From NCBI RefSeq assembly GCF_014199395.1, contig NZ_JACIJM010000001.1:248001-312000 (forward strand): a DNA stretch of 64,000 nucleotides. Reading direction: 5' to 3'. Position numbers and translations under genes: made by a program. This document shows positions 8,685 through 18,040 of this stretch, in pieces. This DNA is from Yoonia ponticola. GTDB taxonomy: Bacteria > Pseudomonadota > Alphaproteobacteria > Rhodobacterales > Rhodobacteraceae. Positions within the stretch are counted from its first letter, which is position 1; the number at the start of each line of letters is the position of its first letter. Below the pieces are notes generated by a model that ran no database searches, had not been told where the DNA came from, and saw only the letters and a program-made list of their open reading frames with translations.

Positions 8685-10022
8685 TTATTCGGCTAGCGGT
8701 CCGAGCGCGTTCAATCCTTTAAGAATATCAATGGCATAGGCCAGTTGATAATCGTCTTCGCGTAGTTGTGCAGCCGTTTCTGCACGCGCACGGTCCACTT
8801 CAATCTGTTCGATTTCATCGTCTGTTAGGCTGTCATTATTCAAAGATCCTCGCAGGTCTGCTTCAGACCGAAGCGGACGCGACTCTTCCTCGGCATCAGG
8901 ATCAACTGGCTTTGGACGCGGCTGTTCGACGATAATATCTGGCGAAATGCCCAACGCCTGAATTGACCGACCTGATGGCGTATAATAACGCGCCGTGGTC
9001 AGGCGCATCGCCCCTTCGCCACGCAATGGAACCACGGTCTGGACCGACCCTTTTCCGAACGATTTTGTACCAACAACAATCGCACGACGGTGATCTTGCA
9101 ACGCCCCCGCGACAATTTCAGATGCTGAGGCAGAACCGCCGTTGATCAACACAACGATAGGTTTTCCTTCCGCCAAATCACCCGGTTGCGCGTTGTAACG
9201 ATCCCCGTCAGCAGGGTCGCGGCCACGGGTCGACACGATTTCGCCGGCCTCTAGGAACGCATCCGAGACATAGATCGCTTGGTTCAGCAAACCGCCTGGA
9301 TTATTGCGCAAATCGAGCACAAAACCGTCGATGTTATCGATGCCGCCAGCTTCTTCGACTTGTTCTTTCAGGCCTTCTTGCAGGTTCGGGAACGTCTGAT
9401 CGTTGAACGTCGTGACGCGCAGAACAACTGCGTTGCCTTCCGTCCGGTGACGCACAGCAGTCAATTTGATCGTGTCGCGCACAATCGATACGTCAAACGG
9501 TTCGATCTCACCTTCGCGAACCAATGTAATGATGATTTCGGACCCAACAGGACCGCGCATCAATTCAACCGCATCATCCAGCGTCAGGCCCAGCACGGAT
9601 TCCCCGTCAACAGCGGTGATAAAGTCACCCGCGAGCACACCCGCCGCATCAGCAGGCGTACCGTCCATCGGGGACACGACCTTCACAAATCCTTCTTCCT
9701 GCGTGACCTCAATCCCGAGGCCACCAAATTCACCGCGCGTCTGAACGCGCATCGCTGCGGCATCTTCGGCGGATAGATAGGATGAGTGTGGATCAAGAGA
9801 CGTCAACATTCCGTTAATCGCGGCCTCGATCAGGTCCTTTTCTTCAACATCTTCGACATATCCGGCACGGATGCGTTCAAAAATGTCGCCAAACAGGTCA
9901 AGCTGTTCGTACACTGACGCATTGGCTTCGGCCTCTTGGGCGATCAACGGTCCGGCGATTTGCGTCGTCGCGATCAGTCCCATCAGGCTACCGCCCACCG
10001 CGGCGATCATCAGCTTTTTCAT
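8685..10022 (-). CDS. ctpA: Carboxy-terminal processing protease (S41 family)
   Basis: 445 residues, exported: a signal peptide runs to about residue 28 (..GPLIAQ-EA). A PDZ domain (about 85-170, GGLGIEVTQEEG) is followed by the S41 protease core with the catalytic serine in GGSASASEIVAG (Ser301) and lysine in FGKG (Lys324). These proteases trim C-termini of periplasmic substrates, including cell-wall hydrolases and their adaptors. The next gene upstream on the same strand is an EnvC-like hydrolase activator, 19 bases away, and gpmI before it; envC-ctpA adjacency is common in proteobacteria and supports a cell-envelope role. Confidence 0.93.
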   Translation of the reverse strand: MKKLMIAAVGGSLMGLIATTQIAGPLIAQEAEANASVYEQLDLFGDIFERIRAGYVEDVEEKDLIEAAINGMLTSLDPHSSYLSAEDAAAMRVQTRGEFGGLGIEVTQEEGFVKVVSPMDGTPADAAGVLAGDFITAVDGESVLGLTLDDAVELMRGPVGSEIIITLVREGEIEPFDVSIVRDTIKLTAVRHRTEGNAVVLRVTTFNDQTFPNLQEGLKEQVEEAGGIDNIDGFVLDLRNNPGGLLNQAIYVSDAFLEAGEIVSTRGRDPADGDRYNAQPGDLAEGKPIVVLINGGSASASEIVAGALQDHRRAIVVGTKSFGKGSVQTVVPLRGEGAMRLTTARYYTPSGRSIQALGISPDIIVEQPRPKPVDPDAEEESRPLRSEADLRGSLNNDSLTDDEIEQIEVDRARAETAAQLREDDYQLAYAIDILKGLNALGPLAE

Positions 10023-10041
10023 AGGTTTTCCCGTTGTTATC

Positions 10042-11154
10042 TTATTCTATCGCGAACCAAGTCGCTGGATTAACCGGAGTTTGCCCGTCTCTGACCTCAA
10101 GATAAAGGGTCTGTGACTGTGTTCCGGCATTTGATTGGCTAATTCCGGTCGATTCCGCATCACTTTGTGGCGATGAACCGCCCAGCAGACCCAATGGGGC
10201 GCCCGATCCGATGATCTCGCCGACTTCGCCGTACACTTCGGCAAGTCCCGCAAAGATGAACATGACATCGGCGGTCGGCTCGATAATCACGACATTTCCG
10301 TAGTCTAGCAGCGGCCCGCGAAACAGGATGGTCGCGGGCGTAGGGCTCGTGACAATCGCACGTGGACGGGTCGCAATAATGACACCGGGGCGCGCAACAC
10401 CAGCAGCATCCGCCGCATTATACCCACGCAAAATCTGGCCCTGTACGGGGATCGGCAACGCGCCTTTTGCGGCCAGCGCGTCGGTGTTTTCTGGACCGGG
10501 CAAAGTCGCCTGTTCCAACCCTTGGGCAAAGCTATCCAACGTGTCGGTACTCGCAAGCAAAAGCGCAGTCTGCTCTTGATCCTCAACAAAACGCTGCGGC
10601 AAATCCGTGCGTTCTTGGATCGCTAAACTCAGCGCCGTCCGCGCATTCTGGGCGCCATGTAACCCCAGCGATAGCGTCTCTTCCGCCGTTTCCTGCAAGA
10701 CCTGTAACACTGCGATTTCCTGCAATTGCGTCTTCAACGCGTCCGCCTCGGCATGCAATGCGGGCGTGACTTCGGCCACAATCATACCGGATCGCGCCGT
10801 GCCTGTCGGGCCTGTTGGATGCAGCAATAATAGCGGGGCAGGGGCGCGACTGATTGATTGCAGCACCCCCAACAATTTACCGATTTCGGCAGATTTTGCG
10901 TCCAGCGATGCCTCTAACGTTTGTTGTCTGATCGCCACGCGACGCAATCCATCGCGCATCGCGATCAAGCCGTCTTCGTAGCCTTTCACGGCTTCGGTCA
11001 AGGCGGCAACGCGGTTGCGCCCTCCCGTGGCGTCGGACAGTGCAAGCCCCGCGCGGGTCAATTGTTCCGCCGCAGCCAAGGCCGCTGATGCCGGATCATC
11101 TTGCGCAGAAACAGGCCCCGCGAGGGCCAGCAAAATCGCCAAGATGCGGATCAT
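10042..11154 (-). CDS. EnvC-like murein hydrolase activator (coiled coil plus LytM/M23 domain)
   Basis: 370 residues with an N-terminal signal peptide (cleavage near VSA-QD), a long Ala/Gln/Glu-rich coiled coil (about 20-190) and a C-terminal M23/LytM-like fold (about 225-330, GNVVIIEPTADVMFIFAGL). In active M23 peptidases the last segment holds an HxH zinc motif; here it reads MFIFAGL and no H-x3-D motif is visible, so the domain is probably non-catalytic and works as EnvC does, switching on amidases at the septum. Its frame overlaps the gpmI stop by four bases, and ctpA follows. Confidence 0.82.
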   Translation of the reverse strand: MIRILAILLALAGPVSAQDDPASAALAAAEQLTRAGLALSDATGGRNRVAALTEAVKGYEDGLIAMRDGLRRVAIRQQTLEASLDAKSAEIGKLLGVLQSISRAPAPLLLLHPTGPTGTARSGMIVAEVTPALHAEADALKTQLQEIAVLQVLQETAEETLSLGLHGAQNARTALSLAIQERTDLPQRFVEDQEQTALLLASTDTLDSFAQGLEQATLPGPENTDALAAKGALPIPVQGQILRGYNAADAAGVARPGVIIATRPRAIVTSPTPATILFRGPLLDYGNVVIIEPTADVMFIFAGLAEVYGEVGEIIGSGAPLGLLGGSSPQSDAESTGISQSNAGTQSQTLYLEVRDGQTPVNPATWFAIE

Positions 11155-12665
11155 TTGTTAATCAAGCTCCGACCCGTCATCTCATCCGGCAAAGCAAGTT
11201 CCATCAAATCTAGGATCGTCGGGGCTAAATCTGCCAACCGCCCGTCGCGCAACGTAGCACCAGCAGGGCCACCAACCAATGCTACCGGCACGGGGTTGAG
11301 CGTATGGGCAGTGTGCGGACCGCCGGTTTCGGGATCAATCATCGTTTCACAATTTCCGTGATCAGCTGTCACAATCATCGCACCGCCCGCAGCCTCAAGT
11401 GCCGTTAAAACGAGACCCAAACCGCGATCCACGGCTTCGCAAGCTGCAACGGCGGCCGCTATATCGCCCGTGTGGCCGACCATATCGGGGTTGGCAAAGT
11501 TGGTCACGATCATGTCGTAGCCATCGTTGATTGCGCCCACAAACGCGGCAGTGACTTCGCCTGACGACATCTCTGGTTGCAAATCATAGGTGGCGACTTT
11601 AGGCGATTTCGGCATGAAGCGATCTTCACCCTCGGTTGGCACTTCGATGCCGCCGTTCAGGAAAAACGTCACATGCGGATATTTCTCGGTCTCAGCTAAG
11701 CGGAACTGCCGTTTACCATGTTTTGCGACCCATTCGCCCAAAGTATTCGGAATCACCCGCTTTGGAAATACCGTCGCAAACCACGCAGTATGCCGATCAG
11801 AATATTCCACCATGCCCAGTTTCGCAGTTAATTCAGGCATAACACGCGGGAACCCGTCAAAGTCTGGATCAGCAATCGCGGCCAAGATTTCGCGGGCCCG
11901 ATCGGACCGGAAGTTCAGGCAAAACAGCCCGTCACCATTAGCAAATCCGGCGTAATCACCGATCACAGTGGCAGGGATGAATTCGTCCGTTTGACCCGCA
12001 GTATATGCTTGATCAATCGCAGTTTTGGGATCAGCCGCCGCCGCACCTTTACCAAGCGCCATCGCATCATACGCCGCCTGTACACGCTCCCAGCGATTAT
12101 CGCGGTCCATCGCGTAATAGCGACCGATCACGGTTACAATCTTTACACTGGCAGGCAATTCGCCCTGCAATCCAGCAAGAAACACAAGCGCAGATGATGG
12201 TGCGACATCGCGACCATCAGTGATCGCGTGCAATACTGTCGGGATACCCGCATCCGCCAACGCTTTCGCAGCAGCGACGATATGTGCGACATGTCCGTGC
12301 ACGCCACCGTCCGACATGACGCCGACCAAATGGGCCGTGCCGCCAGATATTTTCATCGTCGAGATAAACTGCACAATCGCGTCTTGGCTGGCAAAAGAGC
12401 CATCTTCAATCGACAGATCAATCTGGCCCAGATCCATAGCAACAACACGACCCGCGCCGATATTCGTGTGGCCCACTTCGGAATTACCCATCTGCCCGCT
12501 CGGCAAACCCGCGTCAGGTCCGTGGGTCAAAAGTTGCGCATGTGGGCCCTGCATAATCCTGTCGAAATTCGGGGTATGCGCCAAAAGAGGGGCGTTGCCC
12601 TCGCGTTCGGCCCGCAGGCCCCAACCATCCAAAATGCATAATACAACGGGTTTCGGGGCAGACAT
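11151..12665 (-). CDS. gpmI: 2,3-bisphosphoglycerate-independent phosphoglycerate mutase
   Basis: 504 residues, full length. It opens with VVLCILDGWGL (metal-binding Asp) and carries the phospho-serine region GQMGNSEVGHTNIGAGR and the C-terminal metal site TADHGNCE. It interconverts 3- and 2-phosphoglycerate in glycolysis and gluconeogenesis using two Mn2+. ATG 12665 has AAGGAG six bases upstream; a TTG two codons earlier is less likely. The stop overlaps the start of the EnvC-like gene, a coupling common in alphaproteobacteria. Confidence 0.96.
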   Translation of the reverse strand: MSAPKPVVLCILDGWGLRAEREGNAPLLAHTPNFDRIMQGPHAQLLTHGPDAGLPSGQMGNSEVGHTNIGAGRVVAMDLGQIDLSIEDGSFASQDAIVQFISTMKISGGTAHLVGVMSDGGVHGHVAHIVAAAKALADAGIPTVLHAITDGRDVAPSSALVFLAGLQGELPASVKIVTVIGRYYAMDRDNRWERVQAAYDAMALGKGAAAADPKTAIDQAYTAGQTDEFIPATVIGDYAGFANGDGLFCLNFRSDRAREILAAIADPDFDGFPRVMPELTAKLGMVEYSDRHTAWFATVFPKRVIPNTLGEWVAKHGKRQFRLAETEKYPHVTFFLNGGIEVPTEGEDRFMPKSPKVATYDLQPEMSSGEVTAAFVGAINDGYDMIVTNFANPDMVGHTGDIAAAVAACEAVDRGLGLVLTALEAAGGAMIVTADHGNCETMIDPETGGPHTAHTLNPVPVALVGGPAGATLRDGRLADLAPTILDLMELALPDEMTGRSLINK

Positions 12666-12726
12666 CGGCAACTCCTTGATTAGTTATGAATGGTCTAGAC
12701 GATCCATCACCAAAGGAAAACAGACA

Positions 12727-13197
12727 TCACGCGCGGTGATACGGACCATTGGATAAGATCGCGGCGGCACGATACAATTGCTCGGCCAACATCACGCGCA
12801 CCAGCATATGCGGCCAGACCATTTTGCCAAAGCTTAGAGATGCATCCGCCTGCGCACGCAGCGCGGGATCAATGCCATCCGCACCACCAATCACAAACGT
12901 AATATCAGCACGGCCCTGATCGCGCCATTTACCAAGACGGGCGGCGAACGCTGGTGATGTCATAACTTCTCCGCGTTCATCCATGGTGCAAATCAGCGAC
13001 CCGCTAGGAATGGCGCGTTCGAGCAAGGCAGCTTCGGCCGCCATGCCGCCACCTTTTTTATCTTCGACCTCGATTAACTTTGCTGGACCAAGCGCAAGCG
13101 CACGGCCCGTTCTGTCAAAACGGGTCAGATAATCGTCATACAAATCGCGCTCGGGCCCTTTTCGCAAACGGCCCATAGCGCAAATATGTACACGCAT
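12727..13197 (-). CDS. rlmH: 23S rRNA (pseudouridine1915-N3)-methyltransferase
   Basis: 156 residues of the SPOUT class; FVIGGADGIDP is the knot motif binding S-adenosylmethionine and the C-terminus is rich in conserved residues (LVRVMLAEQLYRA.. and YHRA end). It methylates pseudouridine 1915 in helix 69 of 23S rRNA on 70S ribosomes. ATG 13197 overlaps the rsfS stop (TGATG), so the two are translationally coupled; rsfS-rlmH pairing is widespread. Confidence 0.95.
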   Translation of the reverse strand: MRVHICAMGRLRKGPERDLYDDYLTRFDRTGRALALGPAKLIEVEDKKGGGMAAEAALLERAIPSGSLICTMDERGEVMTSPAFAARLGKWRDQGRADITFVIGGADGIDPALRAQADASLSFGKMVWPHMLVRVMLAEQLYRAAAILSNGPYHRA

Positions 13198-13571
13198 CAG
13201 TCGATCGCCGTTGGCGCCTCGATAGGCCCGGAACCCGGCGTCCACATTTTTTCGAGCTGGTAGAACTCGCGTACTTCAGGACGGAAAATATGAACGATCA
13301 CGTCGCCCGTATCAATCAGCACCCAATCGCCAGTTTCTTTGCCCTCTACTTTGGACAAAACGCCGAACTCGGATTTGATCTTGTCAGCCAGCTTTTCAGA
13401 CATCGAAGACACCTGACGGGTCGAACGACCAGACGCGATAACCATATAGTCACCCATCTCGGATTTGCCGCGCAGACTGATCTGCACGATGTCTTCGCCT
13501 TTGTCGTCGTCAAGAGATTTGAGTACGGCCGCAAGGATTGTTTCGCTATTAGCGGTTTGGAAGCCAGTCAT
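13197..13571 (-). CDS. rsfS: Ribosome silencing factor
   Basis: 124 residues, with the DUF143/RsfS core GDYMVIASGRSTRQV, VEGKETGDWVLIDTGDVIVHIF. The protein binds L14 on the large subunit and blocks joining with the small subunit in starvation. First gene of the rsfS-rlmH unit. An overlap of one base with rlmH supports co-translation. Confidence 0.95.
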   Translation of the reverse strand: MTGFQTANSETILAAVLKSLDDDKGEDIVQISLRGKSEMGDYMVIASGRSTRQVSSMSEKLADKIKSEFGVLSKVEGKETGDWVLIDTGDVIVHIFRPEVREFYQLEKMWTPGSGPIEAPTAID

Positions 13572-13868
13572 AGTGACCGGTCCGCGGGTGGTTGCATCAG
13601 CAACCGCAGTGGAAAAAGACAGCTCATTGTCCTCCGTCGCGCGCCGTCAAAAGGAAAGAATGGCAGGTCCGGCGCGATACCTAAACCTCATCTAACAAGC
13701 ACTGCGATTCATTTCAACCAATGCAAGCGGGATTTCGCGTTAATTGAAATTGGGCATATCTTCAAGGTGTTCATCGCGGTTTTGGGCGTTATCTGTACGT
13801 CACTCTGCACCAAAGGTGTAAAATTTCCGTCAACAGGCCCGCGAATCGCTGCAGATGGACCATTAAAA
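13572..13868. other. 297-base gap with no gene
   Basis: Lies between the MscS gene stop and the rsfS start, both minus strand. Open frames crossing it are composition artefacts overlapping real genes antisense. No strong hairpin with a T-run and no convincing promoter was seen; the rsfS promoter should be here. Confidence 0.5.
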
Positions 13869-15272
13869 TCAATCCAACGCACCGCGCTCGGGTTTCATAG
13901 CGTTGCCGTCCAGTACTTTGACTTCACGTTGCGGGAATGGAATTGAAATGTCGTTTTCTGCAAACGCATCCCACAGCGCCAAGTACACGTTGCCGCGAAT
14001 GTTGGTCAGGCCACCCGTCGGGTCCGAAATCCAGAACCGCAGAATATAGTCAACCGAACTGTCACCAAAGCCCACAACATGGCAAACGGGCGCTTTCGAT
14101 TTTAGCACACGATCCACGCTATTTGCAGCTTCAATTGCGATCCGGCGCACGTCGTGCGGGCTGTCGTGATAGGCGGTCCCAAAAAAGATGTCGAGCCGTA
14201 CAAAATCGTTGGAATGCGACCAGTTCACCACTTGGCCCGTGATCAAATCTTCGTTTGGGATAAGGTATTCTTTGCCGTCGCGCGTCACCACAGACACGTA
14301 CCGCGCGCCCAGCGAATTGATCCAACCGAACGTGGTGCCGAGGCTAATCACATCCCCCGGTTTCACCGATTTATCGAGCAGAATAATCACACCGGACACA
14401 AGGTTCGACACAACCTTTTGCAGGCCAAAACCAAGACCCACACCAATCGCACCCGACAAGACAGCAAGGCCGGTGAGATCAATGCCAATCGCTTTGACGC
14501 CCGCGTAGAATGCAATCCCGTAAAAGGCGATTTGCGTCATCTTGACGATCAGGACCTGCATCGACGGGCTGATATCTTCGTTTCGGCGGATACGACTGGC
14601 GGTCGATGTGGTGAGTATCCGCGCGCCAGCGATTAAGATGCCAAGAATTACAATAGCCTGCACTAGCAACAGCAGGGACAGCCGCACAGACCCGATGCTA
14701 AATCCAGCGCTATCCAACAGGGTTTCCGCCTCGTCGACCAGATCAAGAATCTCAAGCGTCGCGTATATCCACGCCCCATACCGGACGAGTTTGCGCAGAA
14801 ACGGGCTTTTGATCAGGCGCGTGACAAAAACAATAGACAGCCAAACAAATGCAAAAGTAGCGATTATCGTCAGTAGATAACTGCGGCTTGGCCACGTCCA
14901 TTCGCGCATCGCAAATACCGTCAGCCACAGCAAGGCCACGAAAAAGATCGGACGTAGGCGGCGATGGATCACAACTAGAATGCGAATACGCCATTTCGGC
15001 CAGTTCTCGCGGCTTGCCATCCATGCCCGAATGCGCGGGCCAAAGATCGCCCGCATGACATGCGCAACCCCGAACAGGCCGACTGCTATCGCTATCTGAT
15101 ACAGGTTCCACGTCCGAAACAGGCTGTTAAACAGCATCTCAGCTTGGATCAGCAGGCTTTGCCCCACATCGATAATCTGATCGACCTCTAGGTCTCTGGG
15201 TTCGATTGGGGCGCTGGGTTGAGGGGCAGTCGATATGCCCCCAGGGCGACTAAAGTCTGTATGTCCGGCCAT
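13869..15272 (-). CDS. MscS-family mechanosensitive ion channel
   Basis: 467 residues in the inner membrane. About five hydrophobic segments precede the pore region: IAFYGIAFYAGVKAIGIDLTGLAVLSG-type TM leading into GAIGVGLGFGLQKVVSNLVSG, the Gly/Ala-rich MscS pore helix and gasket, then the beta domain (VKPGDVISLG..FGWINSLGARYVSVVTRDGKEYLIPNEDL). Channels of this family open on membrane tension to release solutes after hypo-osmotic shock, which fits a betaine-using marine cell. ATG 15272 has AGGA upstream; a start at 15308 has none. Confidence 0.93.
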   Translation of the reverse strand: MAGHTDFSRPGGISTAPQPSAPIEPRDLEVDQIIDVGQSLLIQAEMLFNSLFRTWNLYQIAIAVGLFGVAHVMRAIFGPRIRAWMASRENWPKWRIRILVVIHRRLRPIFFVALLWLTVFAMREWTWPSRSYLLTIIATFAFVWLSIVFVTRLIKSPFLRKLVRYGAWIYATLEILDLVDEAETLLDSAGFSIGSVRLSLLLLVQAIVILGILIAGARILTTSTASRIRRNEDISPSMQVLIVKMTQIAFYGIAFYAGVKAIGIDLTGLAVLSGAIGVGLGFGLQKVVSNLVSGVIILLDKSVKPGDVISLGTTFGWINSLGARYVSVVTRDGKEYLIPNEDLITGQVVNWSHSNDFVRLDIFFGTAYHDSPHDVRRIAIEAANSVDRVLKSKAPVCHVVGFGDSSVDYILRFWISDPTGGLTNIRGNVYLALWDAFAENDISIPFPQREVKVLDGNAMKPERGALD

Positions 15273-15552
15273 TTTGTCCTGTTTACCTGCGGTGTTGAAC
15301 ATTTGCACGCTGCAGCACTTTGATCAAGCACGTGAAACCTGAAATCGCGCCGGCCCTATCCGCACAGGACCTTGCGACGCGGGCCGTGCCAGTATATCTA
15401 CGCCTGCATGAAACAGATTTTCGACATGGATGATCGTGCACGTTTGCCTTGGCGGTTCCACGGTGCCGACCGCACGATCCTATCCAAAGGCTAAACCGCC
15501 TTTCGTTTCCGCACGCGCTATAAATCATCACATAATTACGGGAGAGGACCAC

Positions 15553-16959
15553 ATGTCCCCCAAAACGCTCTATGATAAAATCTGGGATGCTCACATCGCC
15601 GACGAGGCTGACGACGGCACCTGTTTGCTCTACATTGACCGTCACCTCGTTCACGAAGTGACATCACCGCAAGCTTTTGAAGGGCTGCGTTTGGCAGGTC
15701 GCAAGGTGCGTCGTCCAGATCAAACGATCGCTGTTCCTGATCACAATGTGCCAACTACGCTTGATCGCGCGAACGCCGCGACCATGACCGAAGACAGCCG
15801 GATTCAAGTCGAAGCGCTTGACAAAAACGCCAAGGATTTTGGCCTGCACTACTATCCTGTATCGGACGTCCGTCAGGGTGTTGTGCATATTGTTGGACCT
15901 GAACAGGGCTGGACCCTTCCGGGCATGACGGTTGTATGCGGCGACAGCCACACCGCCACGCACGGCGCTTTTGGGTCGCTCGCGCATGGTATCGGGACAT
16001 CCGAGGTTGAGCACGTTCTGGCGACGCAAACGCTGATTCAGAAGAAATCAAAGAACATGAAGGTGGAAATCACCGGCAAACTTGCGCCCGGTGTGACTGC
16101 TAAAGACGTGACCATGGCCGTGATCGGCCAAACGGGCACAGCTGGCGGAACTGGCTACGTGATCGAATATTGCGGTGAAGCCATCGAAAGCCTGTCCATG
16201 GAAGGCCGCATGACCGTCTGCAACATGGCGATTGAGGGCGGCGCACGCGCAGGCCTGATCGCACCGGACCAGACGACATTTGACTACTGCATGGGTCGCC
16301 CACACGCACCAAAAGGCGCGGAATGGGAAGCGGCGATGGCGTATTGGAAGACGCTCTTTACTGATGAAGGCGCGCATTTCGACAAAGTCCTGACCATTAA
16401 AGGTGAAGACATCGCGCCGCTGGTCACTTGGGGTACATCTCCCGAAGACGTGCTTGCCATTACCGATGTTGTGCCATCGCCCGACAGCTTCGAAGGCGGC
16501 AAAGTCGGGGCTGTGAAGCGCTCTATCGAGTATATGGGCCTGACGGCGGGGCAGAAATTGTCCGACATCGAAATCGACACCGTCTTCATCGGATCTTGCA
16601 CCAACGGACGGATCGAAGATTTCCGTGCGGCGGCAGCGATCCTCAAAGGCAAAAAGATCAAAGAGGGAATGCGCGCAATGGTCGTGCCCGGCTCTGGTCT
16701 GGTCCGTGCGCAAGCCGAAGAAGAAGGCATCGCGCAAATCTTTATCGATGCGGGCTTTGAATGGCGTCTTGCGGGCTGTTCCATGTGCCTTGCCATGAAC
16801 CCCGATCAGCTGAAGCCAGGCGAGCGTTGCGCGGCAACTTCCAACCGCAACTTTGAAGGCCGCCAAGGCCGCGGCGGTCGCACACACTTGATGTCACCAG
16901 CAATGGCGGCAGCAGCAGCGATCACAGGGAAACTGACAGACGTAAGGGATTTGATGTAA
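15553..16959 (+). CDS. leuC: 3-isopropylmalate dehydratase large subunit
   Basis: 468 residues, aconitase fold. The cubane-ligand cysteines occur in [10 protein letters not shown] and [20 protein letters not shown] is also diagnostic. With LeuD it isomerises 2- to 3-isopropylmalate in leucine synthesis. ATG 15553 follows GGAGAGG. The stop overlaps the leuD start (TAATG). The 240 bases upstream hold a TATAAA-like element at 15519-15524 but no leucine-rich leader peptide. Confidence 0.97.
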   Translation: MSPKTLYDKIWDAHIADEADDGTCLLYIDRHLVHEVTSPQAFEGLRLAGRKVRRPDQTIAVPDHNVPTTLDRANAATMTEDSRIQVEALDKNAKDFGLHYYPVSDVRQGVVHIVGPEQGWTLPGMTVVCGDSHTATHGAFGSLAHGIGTSEVEHVLATQTLIQKKSKNMKVEITGKLAPGVTAKDVTMAVIGQTGTAGGTGYVIEYCGEAIESLSMEGRMTVCNMAIEGGARAGLIAPDQTTFDYCMGRPHAPKGAEWEAAMAYWKTLFTDEGAHFDKVLTIKGEDIAPLVTWGTSPEDVLAITDVVPSPDSFEGGKVGAVKRSIEYMGLTAGQKLSDIEIDTVFIGSCTNGRIEDFRAAAAILKGKKIKEGMRAMVVPGSGLVRAQAEEEGIAQIFIDAGFEWRLAGCSMCLAMNPDQLKPGERCAATSNRNFEGRQGRGGRTHLMSPAMAAAAAITGKLTDVRDLM

Positions 16960-17564
16960 TGGAAAAGTTCAACCAACTGACCGGCATCGCCGCACCGATG
17001 GATTTGGTGAATATCGACACCGATATGATCATTCCAAAGCAGTTTTTGAAAACAATCAAGCGTTCTGGCCTAGGCGTGAACCTGTTTGACGAGATGCGCT
17101 ATAATCTGGACGGCACAGAAATCGAAGATTTCGTGCTGAACCAACCTGCGTACCGCGAGGCGTCTATCCTTGTGGCTGGCGACAACTTTGGCTGCGGGTC
17201 ATCACGCGAACACGCGCCTTGGGCCATCGCCGACTTTGGTATCCGCTGCGTGATCTCGACCAGCTTTGCTGACATCTTTTACAGCAACTGCTTCAAGAAC
17301 GGCATCCTGCCGATTGTTCTGCCCGAAGATCAGCGCGACGCACTGATGAAAGACGCAGAAAAAGGGGCCAATGCGCGGATTGAAATCGATCTCGAAGCAC
17401 AAACAGTCACGTCGTCCGATGGCGAAGTGTTCAGCTTTGAAGTTGACGCGTTCAAAAAGCATTGCTTGCAAAATGGTCTCGACGATATTGGCCTGACCAT
17501 GGAAAAAGTAACGGCAATCGATACGTTCGAAGCAACAGCAGGTGCGGCCCGTCCTTGGGTCTAA
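16959..17564 (+). CDS. leuD: 3-isopropylmalate dehydratase small subunit
   Basis: 201 residues; swivel domain with the signature [15 protein letters not shown] and [11 protein letters not shown] near the N-terminus. Partner of LeuC, with which it shares a one-base overlap. A strong terminator follows 40 bases after the stop, so leuCD form their own unit, separate from leuB 2.6 kb downstream. Confidence 0.97.
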   Translation: MEKFNQLTGIAAPMDLVNIDTDMIIPKQFLKTIKRSGLGVNLFDEMRYNLDGTEIEDFVLNQPAYREASILVAGDNFGCGSSREHAPWAIADFGIRCVISTSFADIFYSNCFKNGILPIVLPEDQRDALMKDAEKGANARIEIDLEAQTVTSSDGEVFSFEVDAFKKHCLQNGLDDIGLTMEKVTAIDTFEATAGAARPWV

Positions 17565-17603
17565 AATCCATTTTGGGTTAACCCAATTGTGGCACACTAA
17601 CGA

Positions 17604-17632
17604 AAGCCCGGTACATTGTGCCGGGCTTTTGT
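17604..17632 (+). terminator. Rho-independent terminator after leuD
   Basis: AGCCCGG (17605-17611) pairs with CCGGGCT (17621-17627), followed by TTTGTGTG. Confidence 0.85.
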
Positions 17633-18040
17633 GTGTCGAATTGGCGTTTTTAGCGCCGTCCGATCTTCAAATGGTCGTTTTGCAGCCGCACAGAATCAGC
17701 ACTTTTAAGGGGTTTGCGATTCGAGCGACTGCCCAAAAGGGCGTTTCAATTGTGGCAATCTAGCGGCAAGTCACTCAATTGACACATTTCCGGTCGGCGA
17801 ACTAACAGCCATGTTGCGGCGTTTTCGTGACTATTCGGATTCAGTCTAAGTTGCTGATTAACCATTTATTAACTTTTCTGAGGTCATACTCTAAGGCGAG
17901 TTGTACAACGACATTTCCCGCCCAATTGCCATCAAATACAGGGGCCGCCTCGTGTTTTCCCGGCATTGGGGGCTACATTGCTGAACCACTTGTGTCGCAA
18001 AACCGCCGCAGTTCTATCGTCTAAAACTTTTCAAGTATTG
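17633..18040. other. About 400-base intergenic region with a CtrA-type site
   Basis: No convincing gene between the leuD terminator and the next start. It holds one recognisable element, the TTAA-N7-TTAAC box at 17858-17873. The rest looks non-coding with lower G+C than its surroundings. It is long enough for a small RNA, but I see no structure strong enough to claim one. Confidence 0.5.
17858..17873 (+). promoter_or_regulatory. CtrA-type binding site TTAA-N7-TTAAC
   Basis: TTAACCATTTATTAAC matches the alphaproteobacterial CtrA consensus exactly in both half-sites and spacing. It lies about 170 bases before the membrane protein gene at 18041, the only gene it could serve on this side. Confidence 0.6.

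Noticed and set aside
15408-15494. Leucine attenuator leader peptide before leuC
   Set aside because: A 28-codon frame exists, but it has no ribosome site, only two leucine codons, and no terminator/antiterminator pair follows.
17641-17657. Second terminator GGCG-loop-CGCC after leuD
   Set aside because: Only four base pairs; the real terminator is at 17604-17632.
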